A DNA stretch of 64,000 nucleotides from Jiangella mangrovi. GTDB taxonomy: Bacteria; Actinomycetota; Actinomycetes; Jiangellales; Jiangellaceae. Every line of letters begins with the position of its first letter. The stretch's first letter is position 1. The notes under the pieces were generated by a model that worked only from the letters and a program-made list of their open reading frames with translations, ran no database searches and was not told the DNA's origin. Location: NCBI RefSeq assembly GCF_014204975.1, contig NZ_JACHMM010000001.1:1054001-1118000 (forward strand), given 5' to 3'. A program made the translations under genes and the position numbers. Below are positions 34,656 through 43,981 of the stretch, piece by piece.

Positions 34656-36878
34656 ATGTCGCCGAACCACGTACCAGCACTGTCCCGCCGCTCGCTGCTG
34701 GCGATCAGCGCCGGCCTCGCGGCCGCACCGTTCCTTCCGTCGACGACGGCGTCAGCTGCCGGCCGGGCGGGTGGCTGGGCCGCCACCGGCGTCGACCCGA
34801 CGGTGTTCGGGTCGACGCTGACCGCGCTGCCGGCCGACCCGACCACCGTCGTCCTGGGCTCCGCCGGGTTCACGACGCACGCCGACGGCGTCGGCGACGA
34901 CACCGCCGCCCTGCAGGCCGCCGTCGACGAGGCGTCGCGCCGGGGCATCGCCAACAAGCTCGGCGACATCCTCGGCGGCGCCCGCGACTTCCCGCACGGC
35001 GACGGCGGCGGCGTCGTCCTGGTGCCCGAGGGGACGTACCGGCTGTCCGCGCCGATCAACGTGTGGGACTCGGTGCGGATCGTCGGCTACGGCGCACGGC
35101 GGCCGGTGTTCGTGCTCGGCGCGTCGACGCCCGGCTACGCGTCGAGCACGCCGCGCGACCTCTTCTCGTTCCGCCGCCGGCCGGTCGGCGGGCCCGTGAC
35201 GTACGCCAACAACGACACGTTCGGCTCCGGCCTGGTGAACCTCGACATCCGCGTCGAGCCCGGCAACCCGAGCACGTTCGCCGTCCGGTTCGCCGGCGCC
35301 CAGCTGTGCATCCTGCAGGACCTCGACATCCACCTCGGCGAGGGCCACACCGGCATCGACCACAACGCCAACCTCATCCAGCGGGTCCGGGTCTTCGGCG
35401 GCGAGATCGGCTTCCACGCCTACGCCGCGTCGGCCGGCTGGCAGACGACGGTGCTGGACTGCCGGTTCGAGGGCCAGCGGTCGCTGAACGTGCGGCTGTT
35501 CAACGACGCCAAGCTGGTGGTCGTGCGGACGGTGTTCGCCGGCGCGCCGCGGGCGTTCGAGTCCGCCGTCGACCAGTGGCAGCACCTCTACCTCCAGGAC
35601 TCGCATTTCCAGGACATCGGCGACGTCGCGGTGGCGCTGAACGAGAGCTCCACCATCCCCGGCGCCACCGACCCGCTGATCCGCAACAGCAACCAGCTCA
35701 CCGTCCGCAACTGCACCGCCGACGGCGTTCGCGACCTGCTGCTGCTCACCCAGACCGGCGAGCGGACCACGGCGCGCACCCGGACCAGCCGGATCAGGGA
35801 GCTGACCTACGGGCTGCGGGTCGAGAACGCGCTGTCGTCGCGCGAGAGCCGCCGCGACGGTGTCTACGCCGACGTCGTCGGGACGGCCGGGACGGCGTGG
35901 ACGAAGCGGATCCTGCGCACCGACGTGCCCGCGCTGCCGGCGGTCGGGACCTGGGCGAACGCGGCCGACATCGCCGCCTCGCTCGGGCGGACCATCGGCG
36001 CCGGCTCGGACGACCTCGAGGTGTTCCAGGCCGCCGTCGACCAGTACGACACGGTGTACGTGCCGATCGGGAAGTACCTGCTCAGCGACACGCTGCGGCT
36101 GCGGCGGACGTCGAACCTCATCGGGCTGCACCCCCGGCAGACCTGGCTGCGCGCCGTCGACGGACATGCGAACTTCGCCGACCCGGACGCCCCGCGGGCG
36201 CTGGTGTCGACGCCGCCGGGTGGGCGCAACATCGTCGTCGGGCTCGGCCTGGACACCGCCGAGCAGACACCGGGCGCGGCGAACCTGCTGTGGCAGTCCG
36301 CCGATGGGTCGTACCTGGCGGACGTGACGACGCAGTTCGTGAAGTGGCACCCGGAGGACGTCGCGTCCGGCGATCCGGGTTACACCTACCGCGGCCGGCA
36401 CAAGTACAACGTGTGGGTGCGCGGGGGCGGCGGCACCATCGCCAACGTGTGGGCCGCGGCCGGCTGGGCCGACAACGGCCTGCTGGTCGAGGACACCGAC
36501 GTGCCCGCCCGGGTCTACGAGGTCTCCGTCGAGCACCACGAGAACCGCGAGGTCGTCCTGCGCGGGGTGTCGGACTGGCAGTTCCTCGGCCTGCAGACCG
36601 AGGACCACATCTACGGCTGGCGCTCGCAGGCCGTCGAGGTGGTCGGGAGCTCCGACCTGCTCTTCGCCAACTCGGTGTTCTTCCGGGTCGCGACGGTGCT
36701 CGGGCCGTACCCGTACGCCGTCAGCGTCCGCGACTCGCGCCGGATCGAGCTGCGCGGCAATCGCGGCTACCGCAACATCGAACCGCAGTTCACCCAGTGG
36801 GGAGCCGGCGCCGTCGACCACGGGACCGGGCGGCTGGTGCCTGAGATCGAGTTCGTCCACGTCGGGATCGAGGGGTGA
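34656..36878 (+). CDS. Tat-exported pectate-lyase-superfamily (GH28/GH55-like) protein
   Basis: 740 aa with AGAAGGAG before the ATG. The twin-arginine signal SRRSLLAISAGLAAAPF ends near ASA at about residue 35. A pectate_lyase_3-type beta-helix begins with DGVGDDTAALQAAVDEASRR and GGVVLVPEGTYRLSAPINVW. A second helix unit starts near residue 450 (GAGSDDLEVFQAAVDQYDTV), so the protein has the two-lobed design seen in GH55 and related enzymes. It probably cleaves a plant or microbial polysaccharide outside the cell. The exact linkage is not readable. Confidence 0.82.
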   Translation: MSPNHVPALSRRSLLAISAGLAAAPFLPSTTASAAGRAGGWAATGVDPTVFGSTLTALPADPTTVVLGSAGFTTHADGVGDDTAALQAAVDEASRRGIANKLGDILGGARDFPHGDGGGVVLVPEGTYRLSAPINVWDSVRIVGYGARRPVFVLGASTPGYASSTPRDLFSFRRRPVGGPVTYANNDTFGSGLVNLDIRVEPGNPSTFAVRFAGAQLCILQDLDIHLGEGHTGIDHNANLIQRVRVFGGEIGFHAYAASAGWQTTVLDCRFEGQRSLNVRLFNDAKLVVVRTVFAGAPRAFESAVDQWQHLYLQDSHFQDIGDVAVALNESSTIPGATDPLIRNSNQLTVRNCTADGVRDLLLLTQTGERTTARTRTSRIRELTYGLRVENALSSRESRRDGVYADVVGTAGTAWTKRILRTDVPALPAVGTWANAADIAASLGRTIGAGSDDLEVFQAAVDQYDTVYVPIGKYLLSDTLRLRRTSNLIGLHPRQTWLRAVDGHANFADPDAPRALVSTPPGGRNIVVGLGLDTAEQTPGAANLLWQSADGSYLADVTTQFVKWHPEDVASGDPGYTYRGRHKYNVWVRGGGGTIANVWAAAGWADNGLLVEDTDVPARVYEVSVEHHENREVVLRGVSDWQFLGLQTEDHIYGWRSQAVEVVGSSDLLFANSVFFRVATVLGPYPYAVSVRDSRRIELRGNRGYRNIEPQFTQWGAGAVDHGTGRLVPEIEFVHVGIEG

Positions 36879-36883
36879 GCGCG

Positions 36884-37843
36884 ATGTCGCTGGGACGACG
36901 GTCCTTCCTGGGTGTGGCCGGCGGTGTCGCGGCCGGGGTGGCGCTCGGCGGGACGCTGACGCCGTCGGCCGCAGCCGTGCCCCGCGACCGGAGTGAGCTG
37001 ATCCCGTCGTCGGGCGCCCATCTCGGGGTCTACGCCTACGCCGGCAACGACGCCGGCGTCTCGCAGCCCGAGGCGCTGGAGTCGCGGATCGGGCACCAGC
37101 TGCGCATCAACCACTGCTTCCACCACTACGGCACGGCGCCGCACACGGCGCGCTGGCAGAACGACATCGCGGCGGGCCGGATCCCGATGATCTCGTGGGG
37201 CGCCGGCCCGCAGACGCGACTGCAGGAGATCGCCGACGGTCTGCACGACGACGAGATCTCCGGGCAGGCGACGTTGCTGGCGTCGCTGGAGGCACCGCTG
37301 TTCCTGCGTTTCACCTGGGAGTTCGACCTGCGCTACACCGACACCGCGCTGTTTCGCGAGGTCTGGACGTACGTGCACGCGAAGTTCGCCGGCGCGCCCA
37401 ACGTGGCGTTCGTGTGGTGCCCCACCTGGCGGGCCTACCGCGAGACCTTCAAGGCCGACGCGTTCTACCCGGGCGACGCGTTCGTCGACTGGATCGCCGC
37501 CGACGCCTACGCCCGCCCGCACACCGACCCCGCCTACCACTACCGGCCGTTCGACCTCATGATGGACACCGCGCACGCCTTCGCCGCCGACCACGGCAAG
37601 CCGTTCATGGTCGGCGAGACCGGCGTGCACCGGGCCGCGGTCGACCCCGTCCAGGCCGCCTGGCTGACCACGACGCGGTCGGTGGTGAAGAGCTCGTACC
37701 CGCAGCTCAAGGCGTTCGTCTACTTCCACCGCGACGGCGACGCCCCCGACGGCGACGACTGGCGGGTCACGGTCCCCGACGGCGGCCCCGCTCAGCAGGC
37801 GTTCGCCGCCTTCGCCCACGACCCGTACTTCGACCCCTCCTGA
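36884..37843 (+). CDS. Tat-exported GH26-like glycoside hydrolase
   Basis: 319 aa from ATG 36884, which has AGGGG 8 nt upstream. GTG 36875, overlapping the previous stop, is an alternative. The Tat signal is GRRSFLGVAGGVAAGVALGG. The TIM-barrel fits GH26 (mannanase/xylanase/glucanase clan): LFLRFTWEFDL gives the putative acid/base Glu and KPFMVGETGVHR the putative nucleophile Glu. PNVAFVWCPTWR is typical of the family between them. It is the last gene of the LacI-controlled run and would release oligosaccharides for the transporter. Confidence 0.8.
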   Translation: MSLGRRSFLGVAGGVAAGVALGGTLTPSAAAVPRDRSELIPSSGAHLGVYAYAGNDAGVSQPEALESRIGHQLRINHCFHHYGTAPHTARWQNDIAAGRIPMISWGAGPQTRLQEIADGLHDDEISGQATLLASLEAPLFLRFTWEFDLRYTDTALFREVWTYVHAKFAGAPNVAFVWCPTWRAYRETFKADAFYPGDAFVDWIAADAYARPHTDPAYHYRPFDLMMDTAHAFAADHGKPFMVGETGVHRAAVDPVQAAWLTTTRSVVKSSYPQLKAFVYFHRDGDAPDGDDWRVTVPDGGPAQQAFAAFAHDPYFDPS

Positions 37844-37903
37844 GCGCCGTCCTGTGGGCCATTGCGGTCGTCCGGTGACCGGAATGGCTCCTACCGTCGA
37901 GCC

Positions 37904-38749
37904 ATGACTTCCATGGCACCCACTTCGATTCTGGTCACCGGCGCGACCGGCAACGTCGGCCGGCCGCTGGTCGAGCAGCTCCTCGCCACGGGGCACCGGG
38001 TCCGGGCCCTGACCCGCAACCCCGGCGCGGCGGAGTTGCCGGCCGAGACCGACCTGGTCGCCGGCAATCTGAAGGACCCGCACAGCCTCGACGTCGCGAT
38101 GGGCGGCATGGAGGCGGCGCATCTCATCGGGTTCGACGGCGCCGACTACTCGCCGCTGGACAACGGCGAGCAGATCGCCGAGACCGCGGTCCGCAAGGGC
38201 GTCCGTCGGGTCACGCTGCTCAAGGGCGACCTCGAGAAGAGCGACCTCGAGCGGGCCGTCGAGGCGAGCGGGCTGGCCTGGACCCACCTCGCGCCGGTCG
38301 AGTTCATGTCGAACGTGCTCGAGTGGGCCGACTCGATCCGCGCCGAGGGCGTCGTCCGCGACGGCTTCCCGGACAGCCCGAGCGCCATGGTGCACGACGC
38401 CGACATCGCGGCCGTGGCGGCGGTCGCGCTGACCTCTGCGGCCGACGAGCACGCCGGGCGTGAGTACTGGCTGACCGGGCCCGAGGCGCTGACCGCCCCG
38501 CAGAAGGTCGCCGTGCTCGCCGAGGTGCTCGGCCGGCCGATCCGGTTCGAGGAGCTCACTCGCGACCAGATCGTCGGCCAGTGGCGCGAGCAGGGCTGGT
38601 CCGACGGCGACATCGAGTTCTTCCTGGCCATGCGGACGAACCCGCCGGAGGCCGGGTACACCGTGCTGCCGACGGTCGAGGAGGTCACCGGCCGGCCGGC
38701 GCGGACGTTCGCCCAGTGGGTGTCGTCGAACCGAGAGGCATTCAGCTAG
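37904..38749 (+). CDS. NmrA-like NAD(P)-binding oxidoreductase
   Basis: 281 aa from ATG 37904. TACCGT 6 nt upstream fits a leaderless message. The Rossmann start ILVTGATGNVGRPLVEQLL binds NAD(P). LVAGNLKDPHSLDVAMGGME and WTHLAPVEFMSNVLEW are typical of NmrA/atypical SDR proteins, which lack the catalytic Tyr-Lys pair and serve as redox sensors or reductases. Function unknown. It is followed by an MFS exporter 17 bp later. Confidence 0.87.
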   Translation: MTSMAPTSILVTGATGNVGRPLVEQLLATGHRVRALTRNPGAAELPAETDLVAGNLKDPHSLDVAMGGMEAAHLIGFDGADYSPLDNGEQIAETAVRKGVRRVTLLKGDLEKSDLERAVEASGLAWTHLAPVEFMSNVLEWADSIRAEGVVRDGFPDSPSAMVHDADIAAVAAVALTSAADEHAGREYWLTGPEALTAPQKVAVLAEVLGRPIRFEELTRDQIVGQWREQGWSDGDIEFFLAMRTNPPEAGYTVLPTVEEVTGRPARTFAQWVSSNREAFS

Positions 38750-38766
38750 TTTGCTAGCATGATCGC

Positions 38767-40119
38767 ATGGCGACGGCGGCGACAACCCGATCGGCCGGCG
38801 ACCGCCTGCTCGCCGTGGGCATCGTCGCGCTGGAGTTCGCCGCGGCGGTGAGCACGTTCGTCGCGTCGACGCTGCTGCCGGTGGTCACCGAGGAGCTGGA
38901 CGCCCGCGACCGGCTGGGGCTGTTGGTGGCGGGCGGCACGCTCGGGCTGTTCGTGGCGCTGCCGCTGGCCGGGACGGCGCTGCGCCGCCTGGGCGCCGGG
39001 CGGACGCTGGCACTCGGGACGGTGGTCTACGCCGGCGGGCTGGTCTTTGCCGCAACGGCGCAGCAGGCCTGGGTGTTTGCCGCGGGCCAGTTCACGGCGG
39101 GCCTGGCGGGCGGGTTGCTGGCGGTCTTCGGGATCAGCGCGGCGATCCGGCGGCTGGACGAGCGGCTGCGGCTGAAGGTGGTCGCGGCGTCGTCGGCGAT
39201 GTGGATCCTGCCGGCCATGGCCGGTCCGGCCGCCACGCTCGCGCTCGAGCACGCCGTCGGCTGGCGGTGGACGCTGCTGGTCCCCGTGCCTGTGGTGCTG
39301 GCCGGCCGGCTGCTGGTGGTCCGGGCGGTGAGTGGCTCGGCGGGCTCGTCGTCGATTGCGGACGACGAGCGGCTGCGGCCGGCCGGGCTGCTGGTGCCTG
39401 TGGGCGCGGCGGCCATGGTGCTGGCCGACGGCGTCTGGCTCGGCGCGGCGGCGGGCGCGGCGTGCGCCGTCGCCGGGACGGTCGCGCTGCTGCCGGCGGG
39501 GACGGCCCGGCTGCGGCGCGGCGGTCCGGCAGCACTGGCCGCGATGACGCTGTTCGCCGCCGGGTACGTCGGCGCGGACAGCCTGATCACGGTGCTGCTG
39601 ACCGACGGCTACGGCGTGACGCTCGCCCATGCGGCGATCGTGCTGGGCGCCGCGCCGTTCGCCTGGGGACTGACCAGCCTCGTGGTCGCCCGCGTGGCTC
39701 CGGAGCGGCAGGTCCCGGCGGCAGGGCTCGCGCTGACGGCGGCAGCGGTCGGCCTGCTGGCGGCGGGCTCCGGGACGCCGGCCTTCGGGACGTTGGGCTT
39801 CGAGACGTTGGGCTTCGGCGGCGCGCTGGTGGCCTGGGCCGTGGCCGGCGCCGGGGTCGGGCTGGGCTACCCCGGCCTCTACCTCCGCTCGACGGCGGCG
39901 ACGGGGACGGGGACCGGGACGGAAGCGGCCGAGCTGGCGGCGGCGGTGATCACGGCCGAGGCGATCGGCGGGCTGCCCGGCCGGGCCGGCGGTGGCGCGC
40001 TCGCCAGCATCGACGGCGGTCTGCCCGCCGCCTACGGAGCCTTCGCCGTCGTCCTCGGACTCGCCGCCCTCGCCGCCACCCGCAGCCGCGCAGCGGGGCC
40101 GCGCCGGCCGGCCGGGTGA
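38767..40119 (+). CDS. MFS transporter
   Basis: 450 aa, 12-14 hydrophobic helices. The cytoplasmic loop motif is degenerate (GTALRRLGAGRTLALGTVVY). The C-terminal half has a short GTLGFETLGFGG internal repeat in a loop. An exporter of small molecules is likely; the substrate is unknown. It begins 17 bp after the NmrA gene, so they may form an operon. The stop codon lies at the first base of a 216-bp tandem duplication. Confidence 0.85.
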   Translation: MATAATTRSAGDRLLAVGIVALEFAAAVSTFVASTLLPVVTEELDARDRLGLLVAGGTLGLFVALPLAGTALRRLGAGRTLALGTVVYAGGLVFAATAQQAWVFAAGQFTAGLAGGLLAVFGISAAIRRLDERLRLKVVAASSAMWILPAMAGPAATLALEHAVGWRWTLLVPVPVVLAGRLLVVRAVSGSAGSSSIADDERLRPAGLLVPVGAAAMVLADGVWLGAAAGAACAVAGTVALLPAGTARLRRGGPAALAAMTLFAAGYVGADSLITVLLTDGYGVTLAHAAIVLGAAPFAWGLTSLVVARVAPERQVPAAGLALTAAAVGLLAAGSGTPAFGTLGFETLGFGGALVAWAVAGAGVGLGYPGLYLRSTAATGTGTGTEAAELAAAVITAEAIGGLPGRAGGGALASIDGGLPAAYGAFAVVLGLAALAATRSRAAGPRRPAG

Positions 40120-40549
40120 CAGCACGCTCGCGCGTATCGACGGCGGCCCCCGCAGCCGGACACCGGGGCCGAGCGGACCGGCCGGCCGGCGCTCCGGATT
40201 CCGGCTGACGCTCGGGAATCCGGCGCTTGGCGAGCGTTCGGAGCCCGGACGCGTCGGTTCCCCGAGCGTCGACCTGATTCCCGGGCGTCAGCGATCCCAC
40301 CCGGCCGGCAGCACGACCCCCGCCGGCCCGGGCGACAGCACGCTCGCGCGTATCGACGGCGGCCCCCGCAGCCGGACACCGGGGCCGAGCGGACCGGCCG
40401 GCCGGCGCTCCGGATTCCGGCTGACGCTCGGGAATCCGGCGCTTGGCGAGCGTTCGGAGCCCGGACGCGTCGGTTCCCCGAGCGTCGACCTGATTCCCGG
40501 GCGTCAGCGATCCCACCCGGCCGGCAGCACGACCCCCGCCGGCCCGGGC
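40118..40549. repeat. 216-bp tandem duplication, two identical copies
   Basis: Copy 1 (40118-40333) and copy 2 (40334-40549) read identically throughout. Copy 2 contains the true 3' end of the AbiEi-like gene (stop at 40504); copy 1 repeats that end, so it carries a duplicated C-terminal coding tail and downstream DNA. Each copy also contains CTGACGCTCGGGAATC and GATTCCCGGGCGTCAG, complementary except for one base, which form a large hairpin. The unit length is a multiple of three. Confidence 0.9.
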
Positions 40550-41571
40550 GAGGGCCAGTCCGCCGGTTCCGGCTCGACCGCGCCGACACCGGGAACGTGC
40601 TTCCACCACCGGACCGGCCGGTCATGCCGGGCGTTGTCCCGCAGCAGCGCGGCGAACCGCTGGGCAAGCTCGGCCCGATTCCGCCACGCCAGGTCCCACC
40701 CGAACCGCACCACGTCGACACCCAGACGCCGCAACCGCCACTCGCGCTCACCCTGCCGCGCCACGATCTGCGAGGCGTCGGGCCGGTTGTCGTACTTCAA
40801 CGCACCATCGGCCTCGAACGCGGCCCAGTGATACGGCCACAACCCATCCACCCGGTACTCCGGCTGGGTCTCACCCACCCACGCGTTCGCCACGGGCAAC
40901 GGCAGATCGAACTGCAGGCAGGTGAATCGGCCCAAGGTCTCCAGCGGCGACTCCGCACCCGGATCGGCGTGCTCGGCCACCCACCGTGCCCGCGCCACTC
41001 CCGGCCAACCGGCCATGGCAAGTACCGCGGTCTGCAGTTCCCGGCCCGCCGCCATCGCGGCGTCGGCGGCGACCAGGGCGGGGAGGATCGGGCCCGATCG
41101 TGCGGCATCGGCGATGGCCCAGCCGGTCCTCATCAGCCCGATGCCCTGGACCCGTCCCAGCTGGTGCGATGGAACGGAGATGATCCTGACGTCGCCGTAC
41201 ACGCCCAGCTGGACCCTGGGTCCGGTGCCGCTCGGCCGGATCGCCGTCACCCGCCGCGGCACCGAACCGACCGTGGGCAGGTGCCAGGCGGCCACCGCGG
41301 ACCAGCCGGTCAGGAAGGTCGTGTCGCCGCTGTAGAGGGCGAACGCACGCGACCGCAGCCGGTACGCCGCCCACGCCGGCGCAGCAGCCAGAACGGCGGC
41401 CGAGACGTAGCAGCCGGGCGCGAGCCGGACCAGCAGCCCGGCAGCGGCCAGCCGACGCAGCCGGCTCTCGTCGATACCGGCCCGGGCCGCGGTGGCGACG
41501 TCGACGACCTCGAAGCACCGCTCGAGGAGTCCGGCCACGTCGGGCGGGAGGTGGCGCAGGCGGGCAGACAC
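40504..41571 (-). CDS. AbiEi-like HTH protein with C-terminal DUF559/Vsr-type nuclease fold
   Basis: 355 aa from GTG 41571. Residues 15-60 form a winged helix (VVDVATAARAGIDESRLRRL, LVRLAPGCYV). The middle part (about 80-200) matches the AbiEi antitoxin-like region. The C-terminal part (about 215-330) has YRVDGLWPYHWAAFEADGAL followed by KYD and LRRLGVDVVRFGWDLAWRN, an ExxxxK-type restriction-endonuclease fold. This architecture is abundant and multicopy in actinobacteria; no AbiEii toxin partner lies beside it. Its last codons fall in the tandem duplication. Confidence 0.75.
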   Translation of the reverse strand: MSARLRHLPPDVAGLLERCFEVVDVATAARAGIDESRLRRLAAAGLLVRLAPGCYVSAAVLAAAPAWAAYRLRSRAFALYSGDTTFLTGWSAVAAWHLPTVGSVPRRVTAIRPSGTGPRVQLGVYGDVRIISVPSHQLGRVQGIGLMRTGWAIADAARSGPILPALVAADAAMAAGRELQTAVLAMAGWPGVARARWVAEHADPGAESPLETLGRFTCLQFDLPLPVANAWVGETQPEYRVDGLWPYHWAAFEADGALKYDNRPDASQIVARQGEREWRLRRLGVDVVRFGWDLAWRNRAELAQRFAALLRDNARHDRPVRWWKHVPGVGAVEPEPADWPSPGPAGVVLPAGWDR

Positions 41572-41661
41572 CCGACCAGCTTCGGTGGGGCGGGCGACCC
41601 TCGGGAGGCCCGAGGCGCGATTTGTGGATGACTCGCGCGCACCGAGCGACCTGTGGACGAC

Positions 41662-42927
41662 TCAGCCTACGGCGGCGTCGTCGAGGGAGCGGAGGCGGCG
41701 AAGCGGCGACAGGTACAGCGGCACCCAGACCAGGGCCAGCACGACGGCGCCCGCCCACAGCGCCGTCCGCGGACCGGCCAGACCGCCGATGAGGCCGGAC
41801 AGGCCGGCGCCGATCGCCACGGCGCCCGTCAGCAGGAACCGCATGGTCGCCGTCTGCCGGCCGAGCAGGTGGTCGGGGGTGACCTTCTGCCGGAAGCTGA
41901 CCAGCACGACGTTGTCGACGGCGATCTTGTAGACGACGATCACCCAGCCGAGCCCCGCCAGCCACAGCAGCGGCCCGGCGTCGATCAGCGGCACCAGCAG
42001 GCCGGCCGGGGCGATCACGACACCCAGCAGCCACAACGCGCGCCCCGCTCCGAGCCGCCGGACCACGCGGGTCGCCGTCGCCGCGCCGATCAGGCCGCTG
42101 ACCCCGCCGACCGCGAAGAACAACCCCAGCACGCCGGCCGACATCCCGAGCCGCTCGACCAGCAGGACCGGCAGCATGACGAGGATGAGCTGCATGCCGA
42201 GGTTCGTCATCGCGCCGGCGACGGCGACCGCGCGCAGCACCGGGTGGCCGGCCACGAACCGGACGCCGGCGCCGATCGAGCGCAGCATCGGTTCGCGCGG
42301 CGCAGCAGCCAGGCCCGACGCCACCGACGGCTCACGCCGTCGGATCCCCAGCAGGAAGCCGCCGGACACCAGGTAGCCGGCCGCCGTCACGACCACCGCG
42401 GCCGGCGCGGACGCCAGCTGCACGAGGAACCCGGCCGCGCTGCGCCCGCCGATGTGCACGACGGAGTCGATGCTGCCGAGCACGGAGTTGGCCTCGATCA
42501 GCCGGTCGCGCCCGGCCACGTGCGGCAGGTAGCTGTGCGCCGACACGTCGAAGAACACCGTCGCCACCCCGGTCAGCAGCGCGACGGCGTAGAGCTGCCC
42601 GAGGGTCAGCGCGTCGAGCCACCAGGCCACCGGGAACGACGCGTACAGCACGGCCCGGGCGAGGTCGGCGGCGATCATGACGCCGCGGCGGCGCATGCGG
42701 TCGACCCAGACGCCGGCGGGCAGGCCGATGAGCAGGAACGCGGCCGTGGTGAGCGTCGCGAGCAGGCCCACCTCGCCGGGCGAGGCGGACAGCGCGAGCA
42801 CGGCGACGAGCGGCAGGGCGAGTGAGCCGACCTGCAGGCCGAGCTTGCTGGCGGCCGCGGCGGCGAACAACAGGTGCAGGTCGCGCCGGGCGGGCGGCGC
42901 CGCGACAACAGGGGCGTCGAGGGTCAT
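41662..42927 (-). CDS. MFS transporter
   Basis: 421 aa from ATG 42927; the open frame continues upstream through the divergent regulator but without family support. Twelve helices, with the loop GLPAGVWVDRMRRRGVMIAA typical of MFS motif A in tetracycline/macrolide-type effluxers of the enterobactin-exporter group. It is divergent from a DUF5937/ArsR regulator across 54 bp, so it is probably the regulated drug exporter. Confidence 0.9.
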   Translation of the reverse strand: MTLDAPVVAAPPARRDLHLLFAAAAASKLGLQVGSLALPLVAVLALSASPGEVGLLATLTTAAFLLIGLPAGVWVDRMRRRGVMIAADLARAVLYASFPVAWWLDALTLGQLYAVALLTGVATVFFDVSAHSYLPHVAGRDRLIEANSVLGSIDSVVHIGGRSAAGFLVQLASAPAAVVVTAAGYLVSGGFLLGIRRREPSVASGLAAAPREPMLRSIGAGVRFVAGHPVLRAVAVAGAMTNLGMQLILVMLPVLLVERLGMSAGVLGLFFAVGGVSGLIGAATATRVVRRLGAGRALWLLGVVIAPAGLLVPLIDAGPLLWLAGLGWVIVVYKIAVDNVVLVSFRQKVTPDHLLGRQTATMRFLLTGAVAIGAGLSGLIGGLAGPRTALWAGAVVLALVWVPLYLSPLRRLRSLDDAAVG

Positions 42928-42981
42928 GGCGGCACCCTCGCCGCTCGCGCGCACCCTGCCGAGAGATTTAGGCTGAGCTGA

Positions 42982-43905
42982 ATGCTGGAGCTGACCTTCG
43001 CCGCCCAGGACCTGTCGCTCACGCGGTTCGCCTTCTCGCCGCTGTGGGAGGTCGTGGCGAGCATCCGGGTGCTGCGCGAGCCGGCCGGGCACGCCCTGCA
43101 CCTGCCCTGGGTCAAGGCGACCCGGGCCCGGTTGTCCGAGACGGGCCTGGACCTCCGGCCGCTGACCACCCACGTCAGGCACCCGGGCCGGACGCTGCCC
43201 GGTTTCCTCGCGCCGACCCCGCAGACGCCGACTCCTGAACTGGCCGACGAGCTCGAACTGCTGCGCGGCACCGACCCGGCGACCGTCCCCGGCGGCGACC
43301 AGGCACTCGAAGCCCTCGTGAGCACCATCGCGTCGTACTGGGAGCTGGCGTTCGCGCCGTCCTGGCCCCGGGTGCGCGATCTGCTCGAGGGCGACGTGCT
43401 CTACCGGGCCCGGAGGCTGGCCGCCGGCGGCGCGCCGCAGCTCTTCGCCGACCTCGATCCGGCGATCGCCTGGGCCGGAGACACCCTCACCGTCCGGCAC
43501 GCGCACGTCAGCGAGACCCGGCGGCTGAGCGGGCGCGGACTGGTGCTGGTGCCGTCGGCCTTCCTCTGGCCGCACGTCGCCTCGAAGACCGAGGAGCCCT
43601 GGCAGCCGGTGCTGCGCTATCCCGCCCGCGGCGTCGCGACGCTGTGGGAGCGCGGCCGGCCGGACGCACCGGACGCGCTCGACGCGCTGGCAGCAGTCCT
43701 CGGCCACTCCCGGGCACTGCTGCTGGCCGAGCTGGACTCGCCCGCGTCGACCGGCGAGCTGGCCCGGCGCACGGGGCTCACGCCCGGCGGCGTGTCGCAG
43801 CACCTGAGCCTGCTGCGGGCGGCCGGCCTGGTGACGTCGCACCGCACCGGCCGGGTCGTCCTCTACGCCAGGACGGCGCTCGGCGACGCCCTCCTGGGCA
43901 CGTGA
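42982..43905 (+). CDS. ArsR-type regulator of the DUF5937 family
   Basis: 307 aa. The N-terminal ~170 residues match the DUF5937 pattern (LELTFAAQDLSLTRFAFSPL). The C-terminal winged helix at about 235-300 is STGELARRTGLTPGGVSQHL followed by LRAAGLVTSHRTGRVVLY. TAGGCT (42969-42974) lies 7 nt before the ATG, a leaderless arrangement. It probably represses itself and the divergent MFS exporter; the inducer is unknown. Confidence 0.87.
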   Translation: MLELTFAAQDLSLTRFAFSPLWEVVASIRVLREPAGHALHLPWVKATRARLSETGLDLRPLTTHVRHPGRTLPGFLAPTPQTPTPELADELELLRGTDPATVPGGDQALEALVSTIASYWELAFAPSWPRVRDLLEGDVLYRARRLAAGGAPQLFADLDPAIAWAGDTLTVRHAHVSETRRLSGRGLVLVPSAFLWPHVASKTEEPWQPVLRYPARGVATLWERGRPDAPDALDALAAVLGHSRALLLAELDSPASTGELARRTGLTPGGVSQHLSLLRAAGLVTSHRTGRVVLYARTALGDALLGT

Positions 43906-43926
43906 CGGCGCGCCCTGACGCAGGAG

Positions 43927-43965
43927 CCCGGGGCCGGTCCGAGCACGTTTCGGACCGGCCCCGGG
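43927..43965. terminator. Strong bidirectional terminator hairpin
   Basis: A perfect 16-bp stem, CCCGGGGCCGGTCCGA (43927-43942) with TCGGACCGGCCCCGGG (43950-43965), has a 7-nt loop. It separates the convergent DUF5937 and M14 peptidase genes. Confidence 0.85.
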
Positions 43966-43981
43966 GGTCGGGGGGCGAAGC

